A stretch of DNA of 64,000 nucleotides from Kitagawia praeruptora (lineage: Eukaryota > Streptophyta > Magnoliopsida > Apiales > Apiaceae): positions 32,296,501-32,360,500 of the forward strand of contig CM075348.1 of assembly GCA_037693485.1 (NCBI GenBank), read 5' to 3'. Below the pieces are notes generated by a model. The model saw only the letters and a program-made list of their open reading frames with translations, was not told where the DNA came from and made no database searches. Positions 33,385-45,508 of this stretch are shown one piece after another. Position 1 is the stretch's first letter. Each line of letters opens with the position of its first letter. The position numbers and the translations under genes are program-made.

Positions 33385-33574
33385 CTTACCAAAAACATTA
33401 ATATTTTTAAAAAAATACACAAAATATGCGTATATCAAAAATATTACCAAATAGTTATATAACTTTTGTAACAATACTTATGTTAACAACACTTTTATAA
33501 ATAATACAGCAATTTTTAATAAAAATTCCAAATAGAGCCTAAGTAACTTTTAGAAATGTTCTAGTTTCAACTAA

Positions 33575-33954
33575 GGCTCCCGGTCCCTGGCAAACGTATG
33601 CCAGGGACCTCTTATTCAACATACTGTTTCTGGACCGTTGGATGGTTGATCCAACGGCTGTGATTTAAAAAAAAGCAACATCGTACCGCATAAACTTTCT
33701 GCGGTACGGAGTAATTATCAAAATGCCCCCTGTTTTCACATAAAAAATCCCTACTGTTCACCGTACCGCAGAAAGTTTCTGCGGTACGTGAACAGTAGGG
33801 ATATTTTGGTAATTACTCCGTACCGCAGAAAGTTTATGCGGTACGGTGCGAATTTTTTTTTTAAATCAGAGCCGTTGGATCAACGATCCAACGGCTCTGA
33901 AACAGTATGCCAAATAACCGGTCTGTGGCAACCGTTTGCCACAGACCGCACCCC
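33575..33954. mobile_element. Hairpin-of-hairpins MITE with 9-bp target duplication
   Basis: It is flanked by ttcaactaa (33566-33574 and 33955-33963). The 380-bp unit is one long inverted repeat centred near 33775, with arms sharing 'gccgttggatc' and 'cgtaccgcagaaagtt'. Each end is itself a hairpin: ggtccctggca faces tgccagggacc on the left, and ggtctgtggca faces tgccacagacc on the right. Inside each arm 'gtaccgca' faces 'tgcggtac'. A 9-bp duplication suggests a Mutator-like origin, although 8 bp (hAT) cannot be excluded. Non-coding. Confidence 0.75.
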
Positions 33955-33963
33955 TTCAACTAA

Positions 33964-34651
33964 TATAAAAAAAACTAATATCATTGTCTCCACTTTTAGA
34001 ATGCCAATGACATTGCACTATTTTTCTTCCGGTTCAATATACATTCATGTCCTCTTTGTAATGATTGTTAGAAAATATTTCTAATTGTGCCATCGTATTT
34101 TTTATTTTTTTGTTAATATTATTTTTTTCAACTGATACCATTTTTATCATTAAAAATTCTCTAATTACATATTAATATTAGAAAAGAAATATGCAAATAA
34201 ATACGGCCACAGAAAGGAAAATGCTTATCAGATGACTGAAGATGAAAATACCAAATTGTTTCTTGATTGAGAAAAAGAAGAATATTAATCTTTATTTTAA
34301 AATATTAAATCATTCTTTAGGAGTTTTTTTTATTTCGATATATCATAAAATATAATTTTAATAAGTCAAAAATTTAAATACACCATGATTCATGAAAGAG
34401 TTAAAAATTACAAGATGACACTGTTATAAAAAATTCAATACCAGGATGACATCGTTGAAAATATCCCTAACTATAAAGGATATTTATACAATTTTTGCCA
34501 AAATATACTTACAAAGAAATATTTAAATAAAGCATTTAAAACTTTAATATATTGATCTAAGCCAATTTTTTAAACTAGTTTCAGATTTTTTGAACGACAT
34601 AATAGTATTCATTATTTTATTATTTAGGTTAAAACATCAATGAAGGTACGT
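33964..34651. other. AT-rich spacer
   Basis: No gene or element end was recognised. Confidence 0.35.
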
Positions 34652-34661
34652 GATGTAATAT

Positions 34662-35016
34662 GGGTCGCTATGAGAACAGTGAGAACACATATTCATCACA
34701 TTTCAAGCTATTTTAAAAGGTCTCGCTTGGGGCACCTTCACAAAAAAGTCTTATAATTCTACCCTCTATTTATTCATTAAAAAAAATTAAAAAAAAATCA
34801 ACAAAATTTTTTTTAAAAAAAAAAACTGCTGCCACGTCATCATTTTCAATTTTTTTTAAAAAAAAATTTAAAACTTTTTTTTTTATGAATGGATAGAGAG
34901 TGTAATTATAAGACTTTTTCGTATTGGATGCCCCTGGCGGGGCCCTTTAGAATACCTTGAAATGTGGTGTTCTCATTGTTCTCTAACATATACATGTTCT
35001 CACCTGAATCATACCC
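34662..35016. mobile_element. Fold-back element with GC palindrome and 10-bp target duplication
   Basis: The duplication gatgtaatat is at 34652-34661 and 35017-35026. Ends are gggtcgctatgagaacagtg and, in reverse, gggtatgattcaggtgagaa. Long arms share 'cacatttcaag'. The palindrome GCCCCTGGCGGGGCC is at 34930-34944, about 70 bp from the right end, and an inverted partial copy 'ggggcaccttcac' lies in the left arm. The right terminus closely matches that of the element at 1313. Non-coding. Confidence 0.72.
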
Positions 35017-35026
35017 GATGTAATAT

Positions 35027-35749
35027 TGTCTAGTATTCATGTTATTATTAGTTCAATATTATTATTTTTTTTGTTAAGAGTTCAATTTTATTTTTTAATT
35101 AAAGTATTGACCAAAATAATTAATTAAAAATTTCAAAAAGGCATATTCCTTTTTATATTATTTTAAATCAATCAATATGTACGAAAAACTCATAATTACA
35201 CGGTTAATAAACCAGTAAATTTAATCAACATTTTTTGTTTATTTTTCTGCGATCTTCGATATCGAAATATAAAAAGTATAATATTCCTACAGATTTGCGG
35301 TATTAGAGGAAGTGGTTAGTTGGTTGCAGTCCGTGTTTCCTGGGTTGGTGCGCGTCAGGGTCCCTCCATTCGGATTCAACTTAACCCTCGATTCACTCGC
35401 CATTCACCCGCACGGTTACGTCAACATTAACTAATCCTAGCCGTTCGTTTTCGATTTTTTAAGTTTTTCTATACTTTTCACTCTATGTACTTTCGTTTAA
35501 ACAATCTCCCCAAATTTTGTTTTAAGCCAAACGAATCTCTTGATCCTTGTCAGTGGACAGTGGTTATCAAAATAATTAAAATAAAAGAAGTGTTTAGAAA
35601 AAAAAATTCCCCGTGGAGAAGTGTTTAGAATTTTTTTTCCCATGGAGAAGTGGTAAAATCATTTCACAAATAATTTGTATGGTCCTTTCGTAATATATAA
35701 ATTTAATGATCCTAGAGTGGAGAAACCAAAATTTTGTGCTTAAGTCATA
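35027..35749. other. AT-rich spacer
   Basis: A non-AT island at about 35300-35420 ('gttggtgcgcgtcagggtcc') shows no frame. Two 'aagtgtttagaa' copies lie near 35588 and 35621. Nothing else is seen. Confidence 0.3.
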
Positions 35750-36907
35750 CCCCCTCAGTCCCCGCGAGTAATATACATTGGGTTTGGGCACGGAGATCAA
35801 GAAAATATTTTAAAAATGAGTATAATTAGATGAAAAGTGGATAATGTGGTAGGACCTATCAATTTTTAATAATAGATTTCAAATAATGAATGAAAGTAGG
35901 GGTGAGTGCCCTTTCTACCCACTTTTAATCATTCCTTGTCCAAAATGCCCAGATTCAGAAACGGCGTCCAAAATACCCACGGAATACGTCCATGACAGAG
36001 AAGTATTCTCGGATACGCCCATGGGGTAGGAGTATCAAGAGATCACGCTGCTGAGGTTCGTGTTTTTTTTTCAGATACGCCTCTTCCTCCAACGTATCAC
36101 CTGATACGCTTCTGACAAGAGCGTAACCTGGCCAGGGTTACGCCTCTGACAGGCACGCAACAAGAGATACGCATCTTGAAGATGCGTATCCCACGTCGTC
36201 CCAGAGAGCTCCAAACGGCGATAGACATGGCGATTCCGGTGTAAATTTTCGATCAGTTCTACCGTCCACCTCGCTCACCTTCCCATCACATACTATATAT
36301 CATTAGAATCGGGGTTCGATTCTCTACAAACCTATAATCGTTGTTTAACAGTTTCGTTCCCGGATTTAAAACGCCCAAAACGGCGATCCAATCGATTCAA
36401 AAAATTCCGATGAGCTTCGTTTCGCCCCTGCGGGGCCGGAGGTGATAATCGAAGTTCGGGAACATGAAGTTGACGAGCTTGTGGTCATTTTCTGCTTCTG
36501 TAATCTTGTGGAAAGTGCTTGGAGTTAGTGCATCGCATGGAAGAGTCCGTAAAAGTAAAAGTCGCCGGCCATGGAGCTCTGGTTTTTCAGGCGAGTGTTA
36601 CAATTTTCTTGCGTGCTACAGTGAACCTGTCACGCCCACGGGAGAGGCGCATCCCGTGGGTATTTTGGTCGGTATTTTGAAATTTTGGTATTTTGGTAAG
36701 CGGGTATCAAAATAGTGGGTATTTAGGGCATTCTTTCTGAAAGTAGTGGGTGTAATAGTATTTTATATTATAGATTTGAGATAGTTGATGAAAATTAGTG
36801 GTTATAATAGTATTTTTTTATTATTAAAACTTTACTTTTTTGGAATGTATAGAAACGATGGGACACCCAAAATAGTAAGTGTATAGAAATGAATGGAACA
36901 GAGGGAG
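35750..36907. mobile_element. Stowaway-type MITE carrying a nested MULE-like element
   Basis: It begins ccccctcagtcc after TA (35748-35749) and ends 'gaacagagggag' before TA (36908-36909). The left part matches the Stowaway at 8728 ('cggagatcaagaaaat'). It is split by the element at 35900-36737; the rejoined MITE would be about 310 bp. Confidence 0.72.
35900..36737. mobile_element. MULE-like non-autonomous element (GATACGC family)
   Basis: A 9-bp duplication tgaaagtag (35891-35899 and 36738-36746) fits Mutator-like insertion. Termini are gggtgagtgccctttctacc and, in reverse, gaaagaatgccctaaatacc. Subterminal 'atacccacgg' and repeated 'gatacgc' words form hairpins such as gatacgcatc/gatgcgtatc at about 36170-36192. 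The core has a palindrome GCCCCTGCGGGGCC at 36424-36437. Mostly non-coding; an 83-codon plus frame from 36464 has no recognisable domain. Confidence 0.72.
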
Positions 36908-36961
36908 TAGCTCGGAAGAAAAGTTGGAAAATAGAGCAGGTACCTCTAATATCGTAGTTTA

Positions 36962-37276
36962 GAGCATCTTCAAGGGTATTATGTAAAATGGTTGGCTATA
37001 ATCATTGACTATAATGATAATGTAAATTTTTTGCTAAGAGTGAACATGTGTGCTCCAAGGGGATTATTTATAATCATGGTCATATAAAATTATACATAAG
37101 GGCTTCATTGGTTCAACAAATATAGCCCACCAAATATCATTATCTATATTTTTTTGCCAAGGGATTAATGGTTGGAGTGCTTAAACTTTTACATTTTATC
37201 CAAATAGTACTACTAGATACCAACTAGATGTCATGTAGATAATTTAGCTAAGGGTTTTACACCCTTGGAGATGCTC
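36962..37276. mobile_element. Tourist-type (PIF/Harbinger) MITE
   Basis: It is flanked by TTA (36959-36961 and 37277-37279). The left end is gagcatcttcaaggg; the right end in reverse is gagcatctccaagggtg. TWA duplication with GAGCATCTCC-type ends is typical of Tourist-like elements in plants. Non-coding. Confidence 0.82.
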
Positions 37277-37279
37277 TTA

Positions 37280-37738
37280 GGTCCTAAAACGTACTTCTAT
37301 AGTTAAGTATATATTCTTAGTATTATAGAAAAACGGTAATTATTGTGGTGATTTAAATTAAAAATCATTTTTTGTAAAAATCGACAAATCGATTAAAAAT
37401 CGACTAATCCGATGGAATTAATCGGTCAAAAAATGTAATGGTGTTAGGTCTACATCATTATATATTTTTTATCAAGTAGGTACTATTAGAAAATGTGAAT
37501 ACAAATTTAAAAATGTTGTAATTTTATTAAATAACTTATTATTATTGAAAATAAATTCTCTACACATAAATAAATAATTTTTAATATACAAGTCAAGCTC
37601 GAACTCAAGCACAAATCAACTTTTGGAACATGTTTAAATAACATTTGAATTGAGAATAATAAATTCAAACTTTTATATGGAAGTATTTAATTTGGCTTGA
37701 CTCTGTAAAAATGAAACTCAAAAAGTAGTTGGACTACT
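37280..37738. other. AT-rich spacer
   Basis: Nothing recognised. Confidence 0.35.
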
Positions 37739-37746
37739 GTTTAAGA

Positions 37747-38387
37747 TAGGGGAGCACGATTCAGTTCGGGATGGTTTTGCCCCGAAATCTCATGTCTTCG
37801 GTTTTAAAAATTGAAAATCGTAATCACAATCGAACCATCGGTTTCGGTTTTAAAAGGCCCGATCCAATTTTTAACGATTCGGATTATAAAACCGAACGAA
37901 AAAATTATAAATATATTACAACACTTTAAATTTAACAAAATTTATACATGCATGCGTGATAAGGTGCAATGAATAAATCATACTACCTTATTACGTCTTA
38001 ACTTACACAAATTAATGCCAAAAACCAGTATATGAGTAAATGACAAATTGTACTCCAGTTGCTAATACAAAAGCAAATTAGAACTTTCTTATGTAATATA
38101 TGAATTGATTGCAATATAATCTTAGTTTTAATACAATTTACATGATAGTAGAAACTAGAAATCTATATACATAGTTCACGAAAATGAAAAGTTACCAGCA
38201 GGAGCAGTCACCAGAAAGTTATATAATTTTATATTTATTTTAATAATCGGTTCGGTTCGGTTTTAACCTAAAATCGGAATCGGAGTCGAAAGTCTCGGTT
38301 TTTAAAATTAAAAACTGCAACCGCCGGTTCGGTTTTGGCCAATTTCGGTTCAGTTTCAGTTGCAATTCGATTTTTTGCTCACCCCTA
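37747..38387. mobile_element. hAT-type non-autonomous element with ggttcggttt repeats
   Basis: Perfect 8-bp duplication gtttaaga (37739-37746 and 38388-38395). Ends are taggggagcacga and, in reverse, taggggtgagcaa. Inverted subterminal arrays of 'ggttcggtt' and 'tcggttt' are present at both sides. Non-coding. Its right duplication overlaps the left boundary of the Tourist MITE at 38394, so it inserted after that MITE. Confidence 0.88.
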
Positions 38388-38393
38388 GTTTAA

Positions 38394-38731
38394 GAGCATC
38401 AGTTTAAGTAAAAATGTGTTAAATATGCCATAAATAAAAATGATAAAGAATGTGTTAAAAAAAATTAAAAAATGATAAGGAATGTGTTAAAAAAATCATC
38501 TCGAATGAGAGGTTATTGTAAATCACATCATATTGGTTACATTTTTTGAATCTCTAGAAATTTGTAGTGAAATTTCATATCATCAATTATCATATCAAAA
38601 TAATATATTTTATTTTTAAAATATAATCAATTAATATAACCAATGTCATTGACCTATTCAACAAATTTTACATATTTATTATTTTATATGATTTTAGCCA
38701 ATTATGTTAGTCAATACCATTGGAGATGGTC
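38394..38731. mobile_element. Tourist-type MITE
   Basis: It is flanked by TAA (38391-38393 and 38732-38734). The left end is gagcatcagttt; the right end in reverse is gaccatctccaatgg. It contains two 'aatgtgttaaaaaaa' repeats near 38450-38500. Non-coding. Confidence 0.68.
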
Positions 38732-38740
38732 TAATACTAA

Positions 38741-39593
38741 GAGAAAATGACCAAAATACCTCAAAATGAGGTACCCATTGCCCAAAATGCCTATTTTTCA
38801 GAACAGGAGGCCCTATATACCCACGGGATACGCCACTTGAAACGGCGTATCCCAGCTACTGTTCATCTCCCACAGATATCTTCTCTCCCCGGCTCTCTCG
38901 TTCTCTCCGTCGTCTCTCCGATCTCTCCCCCCCTCTTACTCCTTTCTCCGGCCACTTCCATTATAACCGAGCACACCAAAACAATCACAACTTATTACTC
39001 TTCGTTTTGCCCCAACTAATTTAACAGAAGCTGGCCCCGTAGGGGCTATTCGACCTTGTCGGAATATAGGATTTGGTTTTGTGGTTCGATTTGGGTTTGT
39101 CAATTCCGGTGAACGAAATGGTTACAAATTGATATGGTTGTGTAAATCGTCGAGAGACGATTCGTTTGGTGTATACCACGTAATTTGAAATTGACTTGAC
39201 TGTTGCATGCCTGAATTGTTCTCTTTTCCGGCGAAATCGCCCAAATATCGCCAGATCTGCATTCTCACGTAGAATATGAGCAAAAGTGATCCTGACATCA
39301 TCACGCATTTCAAAAATGCGTATCAGTTGATGCGCATTTCTTGATAGCGTATCTCATTTGATTTTCCAAGCCTCCCAGTGGCGTAACTATAAGATACGGC
39401 GTTGGTAATGGCGTGTCTACCAGACACATCGTTTCCACTATCGTATCGTCAGGACACTAACAAGACTTACTCAGTTATAATACCACTTAAAGTGGTGTCT
39501 GAGAAGGGTAGATGTACGCAGACCATGCCCCTATACAATAGGGAGGCATTTTGGTAATGGGGACTGAAAAAAAAACCATTTTGGACCTTCACC
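38741..39593. mobile_element. MULE-like non-autonomous element (GATACGC family)
   Basis: A duplication ctaatactaa (38731-38740 and 39594-39603) of 10 bp. Left terminus gagaaaatgaccaaaatacc; right terminus in reverse ggtgaaggtccaaaatgg. Shared words with the elements at 1 and 35900: 'cccaaaatgcc', 'tacccacgggatacgcc' with its inverted 'ggcgtatccc', and a palindrome (reverse strand) GCCCCTACGGGGCC at 39033-39046. The interior has gene-like base composition, but no recognised protein; a 95-codon minus frame (39021-39308) is unassigned. Confidence 0.72.
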
Positions 39594-39603
39594 CTAATAC
39601 TAA

Positions 39604-41143
39604 CACGAGAGAGATTAATATGATATTCATATTATTATTTTAAAATCATTAGATTTATAAATTTCATAAATAAATTTTCGTTCTACCAAATTTTTGAGTG
39701 ATCGAGAATTGAATTTTGACAGAACATAAATTCTTTTCATTTTTTTATCATATTCGATAATCATAATTAAAATATGCTAATATGTTATTAATAGGGATAA
39801 AATAATTAAAATGATAAGTTCAAACTTGAGTATGGTTCTTCGAAGAATAAAAGTAGGTTATCTGTATCTATAAAGCAGCAGAAATTCCGGCAGCTTTTTG
39901 GGGGTGGCGGTCATCATTGCATAGCCCACGCCATGGCCATTGCCACTTTATTGTAACTGTGCCTCTTCTTCGGTTTTAAATTTTTTTATTATAAATTACT
40001 TACTCTTTCCCTTTCATTTTTTTAAACTTTCATTATAATAATGTACCTTTCAATTTTTTTTATTTCAAAACTTATTTAAAATAATAAATTTTTATAATAA
40101 AAAAAGTAACTACACTAATTCATTTTCTCTACTAAATTCACTTTATTATATAAATATTAATTGCTCCCACTACTTTTCTTATTTTCTTACTCCATTATTT
40201 AACATTTTTAAAGTTTGTACTTGCATCGCTTTAAATGTACTTTACAAAATACTCCCTCCGTCCTTTTCATTTCTTATCATTTTAAAATAGAGTGTTTGAC
40301 ACGCATTTTAAAGTGGATTTTAAGGATAGGATTTTTCAATCCTTTAAGCATTATTGATTTATAATCCGTGAAATGTAAAACATCTTTTATTATTTATAAT
40401 TATATAAATTATATTATTAAATAATATTTTATTATTATTTTTATTTACTAAAATTTATTTATATTGAATTTGGTTTTTAAATAAATTTTAATATTTTATT
40501 GAATAAAATAAAAAAGTTTTAAATTTGAAAGACTTAAAGAAAAGGTAACCAAATTTGAGTACAAATATATAAAATGTTATTATTTATAAGACTTCATGGT
40601 CATTTTGCTATTTTTGCTCCATCTTTGACTTCTAAAATCAGATTTATATGATTTTGCAGGCCACGTAAAATTTAAGAAATTATATTTAGTTTAATAATTG
40701 TTTACCAATTATTATTCAACTAAAATTATTTTTAAATTAAAATTAGAAAACCTACTTATATTTGTTTTAAATTATTAAATTTACTTTTTTTATTTGAATG
40801 TAATCCTACTATTAATCAAATGGACTTACTTTCCAATTTCCAATATTAGATTTATTTATATTCAATTTAGAAGACTTATAATTTAATCCGACTATCAGTC
40901 AAATAAATTTTTTAAATTTATATCTAACGGATCACATTTATCTATTTTAAGATCCAACGGTCCATACTCTTTTGGTCAATGATCGTATTAAAAAAAACTG
41001 GATAAGATTCCGCTCACGCTTATTATATATTACTAGTTTATAACTCGTGCAACACACGACTCTTTTTTTAATATATATAATTATGTATATAAATATTGAA
41101 TATTTATATGTTATTAGTTTACATATCAAATTATCGTTAAGAA

Positions 41144-41185
<42 letters not shown>

Positions 41186-42503
41186 CACATTTACATATAT
41201 AAGATTTTAAACATTCAATTTACTATTTGTGTTTTATATTGAATTCTTAAAATTTGGTTTAGTCGATTTTAGAGCCTACTTGAAATTAACCAAATAATCT
41301 TTAAATATGTGAAGGTTTAACAATTATTTTCCAATTTAAATTATCCGAAAACAAAAAAGAGAAAAAATTGATTATTTTTTACGTTAAAATTCTATTCGAT
41401 TTAGGTAATCTGCTTATATTTCGTTTTGATTATCAGAATATCCTTCTTATTATTTGAAAATAGTTCTACTAACAACCAAATACAATTTTAATAATAAATG
41501 TAAGAGGGATTTTCCCCCCAAAATTTTGGTAATAGGTAGTCTAGTCCTTATTACGATAAAATAAATAAGAACCGTTAGATTTTAAAATAAATAGATGAAA
41601 ATCCTTGGATCTAGCATAAAAAAATATTATTATCAATGTAGGTCCTCTAGATTGGATAATATTAATGTAAACAATTTTAACTAGATTTTCTCTTAAGATT
41701 CTGAATGTTTCCATCTTGATAATAATTGTTAAATTATCACTAAATTTAAGATAATTTTATGACTTTTGCGTGGACCGTAAAATCATTCAAATCCTGATTT
41801 TTACATGTTATGATAGAGCACATACAGCAAATATAATTTTTTTAAATATTAATAGTAAAGAAATAAAAGTAAATATTACATTTTTTTTAGTTATATACTT
41901 AATTATAATTTTATTTTTAAAATTCAAATATAATACAAACTTTTAATTATGTCGTTTTTAGATTATAATTTTTTTAAATATGATATAATCTTAATCGTTT
42001 ATTTTTAAAAATATTAGATTCGACGGTTGATATTATTTTGGCGGTTCATGAACCAAAATTATGGATAAAATATCACTAAAGCTTATTATAGATAAGGATT
42101 TAATATGATTTTCATTTTAAAATTCAATTCTAATACAAACTTTTTTGATTATATCCGTTTTAGATTATAATTTTTCTTTTAATATGAAATAATCTTGGTT
42201 GTCTATTTTAAAAAATATCATATTCGACCGTCGTAATTATTTTGGCGGTACATGATCCAAATTATGGATAAGTCCTTCTTATGCTTATTATTTTTAATTG
42301 TTTTGCTTATTATTCGACTGTTATGATTATTTTGTTGTGATTATATATTAGGATATGATTGATTGTATTAAAAAAAAAACCGATTCGGGGTATCAAAATT
42401 AAATTAATTTTTTTGCTCAGAATGGAATGAAAATTTAATATTATTCTTAATAAAAGGTTTACGAAATTGATTTCGATTTGATGAATTTGATTCCCGTGGC
42501 TCT
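39604..42503. other. Long AT-rich region without recognised genes
   Basis: About 2.9 kb. A Stowaway-like single end 'actccctccgtcc' lies at about 40252, without a clear partner. A (TA)n run is at about 41150-41183. 'tactagtttataactcgtgc' at 41031 resembles the start of the motif at 350. Two similar stretches near 41940-42060 and 42120-42260 share 'tttagattataattttt' and 'gattattttggcggt', suggesting an old duplication. No coding potential seen. Confidence 0.4.
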
Positions 42504-43998
42504 TTGTTCAAAGTTCCATTAGGTATATGCAAGGATCTAGAAAAGAAAAGAAGAGCTTTTTTCTGGAAAGAATTAGCAGAAGATAATGGAGGAAAAAGAA
42601 AGCTACATTCAATCAAATGGTCAGCTCTTTGTCAACCAAAAAACAAGGGTGGATTGGGACTTGGATTTCTTCAGGCAAAGAACTCTGCCATGTTGAGCAA
42701 ATGGTGGTGGAGATGGATAATGGAAAGACACAAACCTTGGTGGGAAGTGATAAAAAATAAATATAGCTTAAAGGAATCAATCAATCTTGATCAGTGTAGA
42801 AGCTTGTCAAACATCTCTCCTATTTTAAAAAGCATCACTCAACAGCATAGTAATTATGATTGGAGTCATCTTCTAAGCAGAAACAATTATTATTGGAAAG
42901 TAGGTAATGGAGAAGATACACTCTTTTGGGAAGATCTTTGGTATGGAGATACTCCTCTAGCATACTCATTTGATAGAATTTATCATCACTCAAACTGTAA
43001 ATTCTTGTCTATCAAGACAGTAAAAGATCTTTGGTTGGGTCATGCTAATCACACTCTACTCTGGAGTAGGCAACTGAGAAGCTGGGAAGTATCACAAGTT
43101 GAAGAAATTACACGGGTCTTGACTGAGTTATCTCTTAACTCATTAAAAGATTCAGTCATTTGGAATGTCAATAAAGGGAAGTTTACTTCTAAGGCTTGCT
43201 ATAATGCATTGCTAAATTTGGATAATTCTTCAGAAGGCAATTGGATCAAAATCTGGAAAATCAAGGTTCCTCCTAAGATTCATATTTTTATTTGGAAGGT
43301 GGAACATGGTATATTACATACTTCTTCATTTCTACATTATAGGCTGGGGAACTGCATTAACCCTGTTTATAAGAGGTGTGGAGCATATTTTGAAAATCTT
43401 AATCATTTGTTTTGGGAATGTTCACATGCTAAACAAGTGTGGATCTCTGTTTCAAACTTGTGGAGTCTAAACAGCAGGCAAGATCCTATGTTGTGCACCT
43501 CCTTTTGGCAGTTAATAAAGATTTTCAAAGGATGTAAAATCAGTGCAGTATGGGCTCAAGTGGTTTGTTCAGTCATGTGGTCTCTTTGCTTAAGCAGAAA
43601 TAATTTAATTTTCAATAACAAATTGGACAGTCCTCAAAAAATTGTAAATTTGATGGTCTTTCGAGCTTTCAATTGGTGCTTAGCTGCAAACTGGTTAAAA
43701 AAAGATCTTTTTGATTTATGGAAATTCAATCCAGTTGGTGCAGTTCTCTTATGCAGCAAATTTCCAGATTCTGAAGGAACTATAGGATGGAATCCAGAGT
43801 TTTTTGCTTTCACTGATGGATCGTGGATGGAACTCAAAAGTGGTGCTATTTGTAGTGGCATTGGAGGACTCCTGTTAGACATGGATAAGAACAACAAGTT
43901 TATGTTCTCTAGACCTATTTTGGCATCTAGCCCATTGGAAGCGGAAAAGTTAGCAATTTTGTTTATGTTCGACAAAGTCAAGAATCTACTATCAATCA
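42504..43998 (+). pseudogene. LINE ORF2 fragment: RT thumb, zf-RVT, first half of RNase H
   Basis: It reads FKVPLGICKDLEKKRRAFFW (RT thumb), GGLGLGFLQAKNSAMLSKWW, WKIKVPPKIHIFIWKVEHGI and YFENLNHLFWECSHAKQVW (zf-RVT), then RNase H with FFAFTDGSWM (first Asp), GIGGLLLDMD and SSPLEAEKLAI (Glu). The frame is open for nearly 500 codons, so decay is limited. It ends where the copia duplication aatca (43994-43998) meets the LTR; the open frame then runs spuriously into the LTR. The missing end is at 61278. Confidence 0.85.
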
Positions 43999-44751
43999 TG
44001 TTAACTCGAATAACTTGTAGAAGGGGGGGGGTTGAATACAAGTTATATAATCGTGTCTGATTTTTGCTTGGTTATATGAACAAGAATAAACGAATGAATC
44101 AAACTCTGTTTGTATTAATAAGATCAAATACAAACTCTACCAAAGGTGTACAAATACCTTTAGCAGCTGCTGACAATACAAATCTCTCTCTCTGTTTGTT
44201 TCGTACTCTCGAATACAAACCTTATACAGAGCTACGCACACGAACTTACGACTCACACTTGTTCGACTCTTTTTACAATGATATAGAGAGAGTATTTATA
44301 ATGCTTCCTATCAACTAATTACAGAAGGATAATCTATACATGACAATGTTCTGCCTTCCAGTTGATAGTTTCCATCAATAGAAAATTCTTCCCTTCATAA
44401 TATCTTCTTGCCTGTTCTTCAAACAACGATCCTGTTTTATAGCACTTGCCAGTTTCTGTAGCATCCATAATGACATCATCAGTAACACGAGTGATATCAG
44501 GATTCCCTCTTGCATCATGATCTAACCATCCTATCAGTACTTGATCAGTATTTGACTTGACATATCAGGATTCGATCTCAGTTCCTGACATGTAGTACTT
44601 GATGCATTGTTCACTCCTGACTAAACTTTACAGATAACTGTCTAACACATATTTCCTATACAAAGTGTTAAATCCTTTATAAATCAGGATATACAAGAAA
44701 TATAAGTAAAATTCTATTCTTAACATCACAACTCATGAATTATTCCTAACA
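43999..44751 (-). repeat. 3' LTR of the Sirevirus
   Basis: It starts tgttaactcg and ends cctaaca in plus orientation. A TATAAATA box (minus) lies at 44293-44300. A G run at about 44025 is longer than in the other LTR. The polypurine tract (minus aaatagggggagat) is just outside at 44752-44765. Confidence 0.9.
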
Positions 44752-44919
44752 ATCTCCCCCTATTTATGCTTTAAAATCTGAAGCATAAATCTGAGTTGTT
44801 GATGTCAAAACATATAACAATACAATCAGAATAGAATTTATGAATTCAAAAATCATGAAGTTAAGTACCTCCTCTTTTTAGATATAGACATAGTATCCAG
44901 TACTTAGACGAAAGAATTC

Positions 44920-45508
44920 AACTATTTGACGCTTCTTTTCCTTTACCACTTCCCTGATAAGATTCACCTCTGTCACTGTCTTTATCTCCCCTACCAGTTA
45001 TTCTTTTATCTCCCCTAGTCTATTGTTGTTGTTGTCTTTGAATTGTTTTTATCTCCCCCTTTTTGACATCAGCAACATGAATTCCAAGAGATTCAGTAAC
45101 AGAACAAATGAGATTCATCAGAACTGCTTGATTTTCCATAATAGTGACTTGGTTATCTTCAAGTGTTTGAAGTCTTGATTGAATTTCAACTTGAGATTTC
45201 TGAATATCTTGTAGAACTTCAGAATTGACTTCAATGTTGGAAGTGTTTGGAATATCTTCAGATTCAAGTCTTGTAGAAGAAGTTGCCTGTGTAGAATGAT
45301 ATTCAAGTAATAAAACTCGATTAGAGTTACAAACATCTTCATCTTTCTGATCTGAAGCTGCAATATGATCATCTTGTCCTTCACCAGTATTCTGTGTACT
45401 AACATCTTCAAAACCTGACTCCTCCTTAGATTGATCAGATACTGTTGATGTCTCAATTCTTGCTGATATTGGTAGTACATACAAAGGAATACTTGGATCA
45501 TTAGAAAT
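44920..45508 (-). pseudogene. 3' part of the Sirevirus env-like frame (downstream of the CACTA)
   Basis: An open frame from 45514 to a TAG at 45020 (a further 33 codons are open beyond it, ending about 44920). It is hydrophilic and rich in Ser, Gln and Glu, with a heptad-like segment around VLQDIQKSQVEIQSRLQTL that suggests a coiled coil, and a poly-Gln stretch at the end. No membrane segment was evident. It joins the frame ending at 51732 on the other side of the CACTA element, since the insertion falls within a codon run. In the family this region is called env-like by position only. Confidence 0.6.

Noticed and set aside
39021..39308. Host gene captured in the MULE-like element
   Set aside because: The 95-codon minus frame has gene-like composition but no recognisable motif, and overlaps a second frame; not enough to claim capture.
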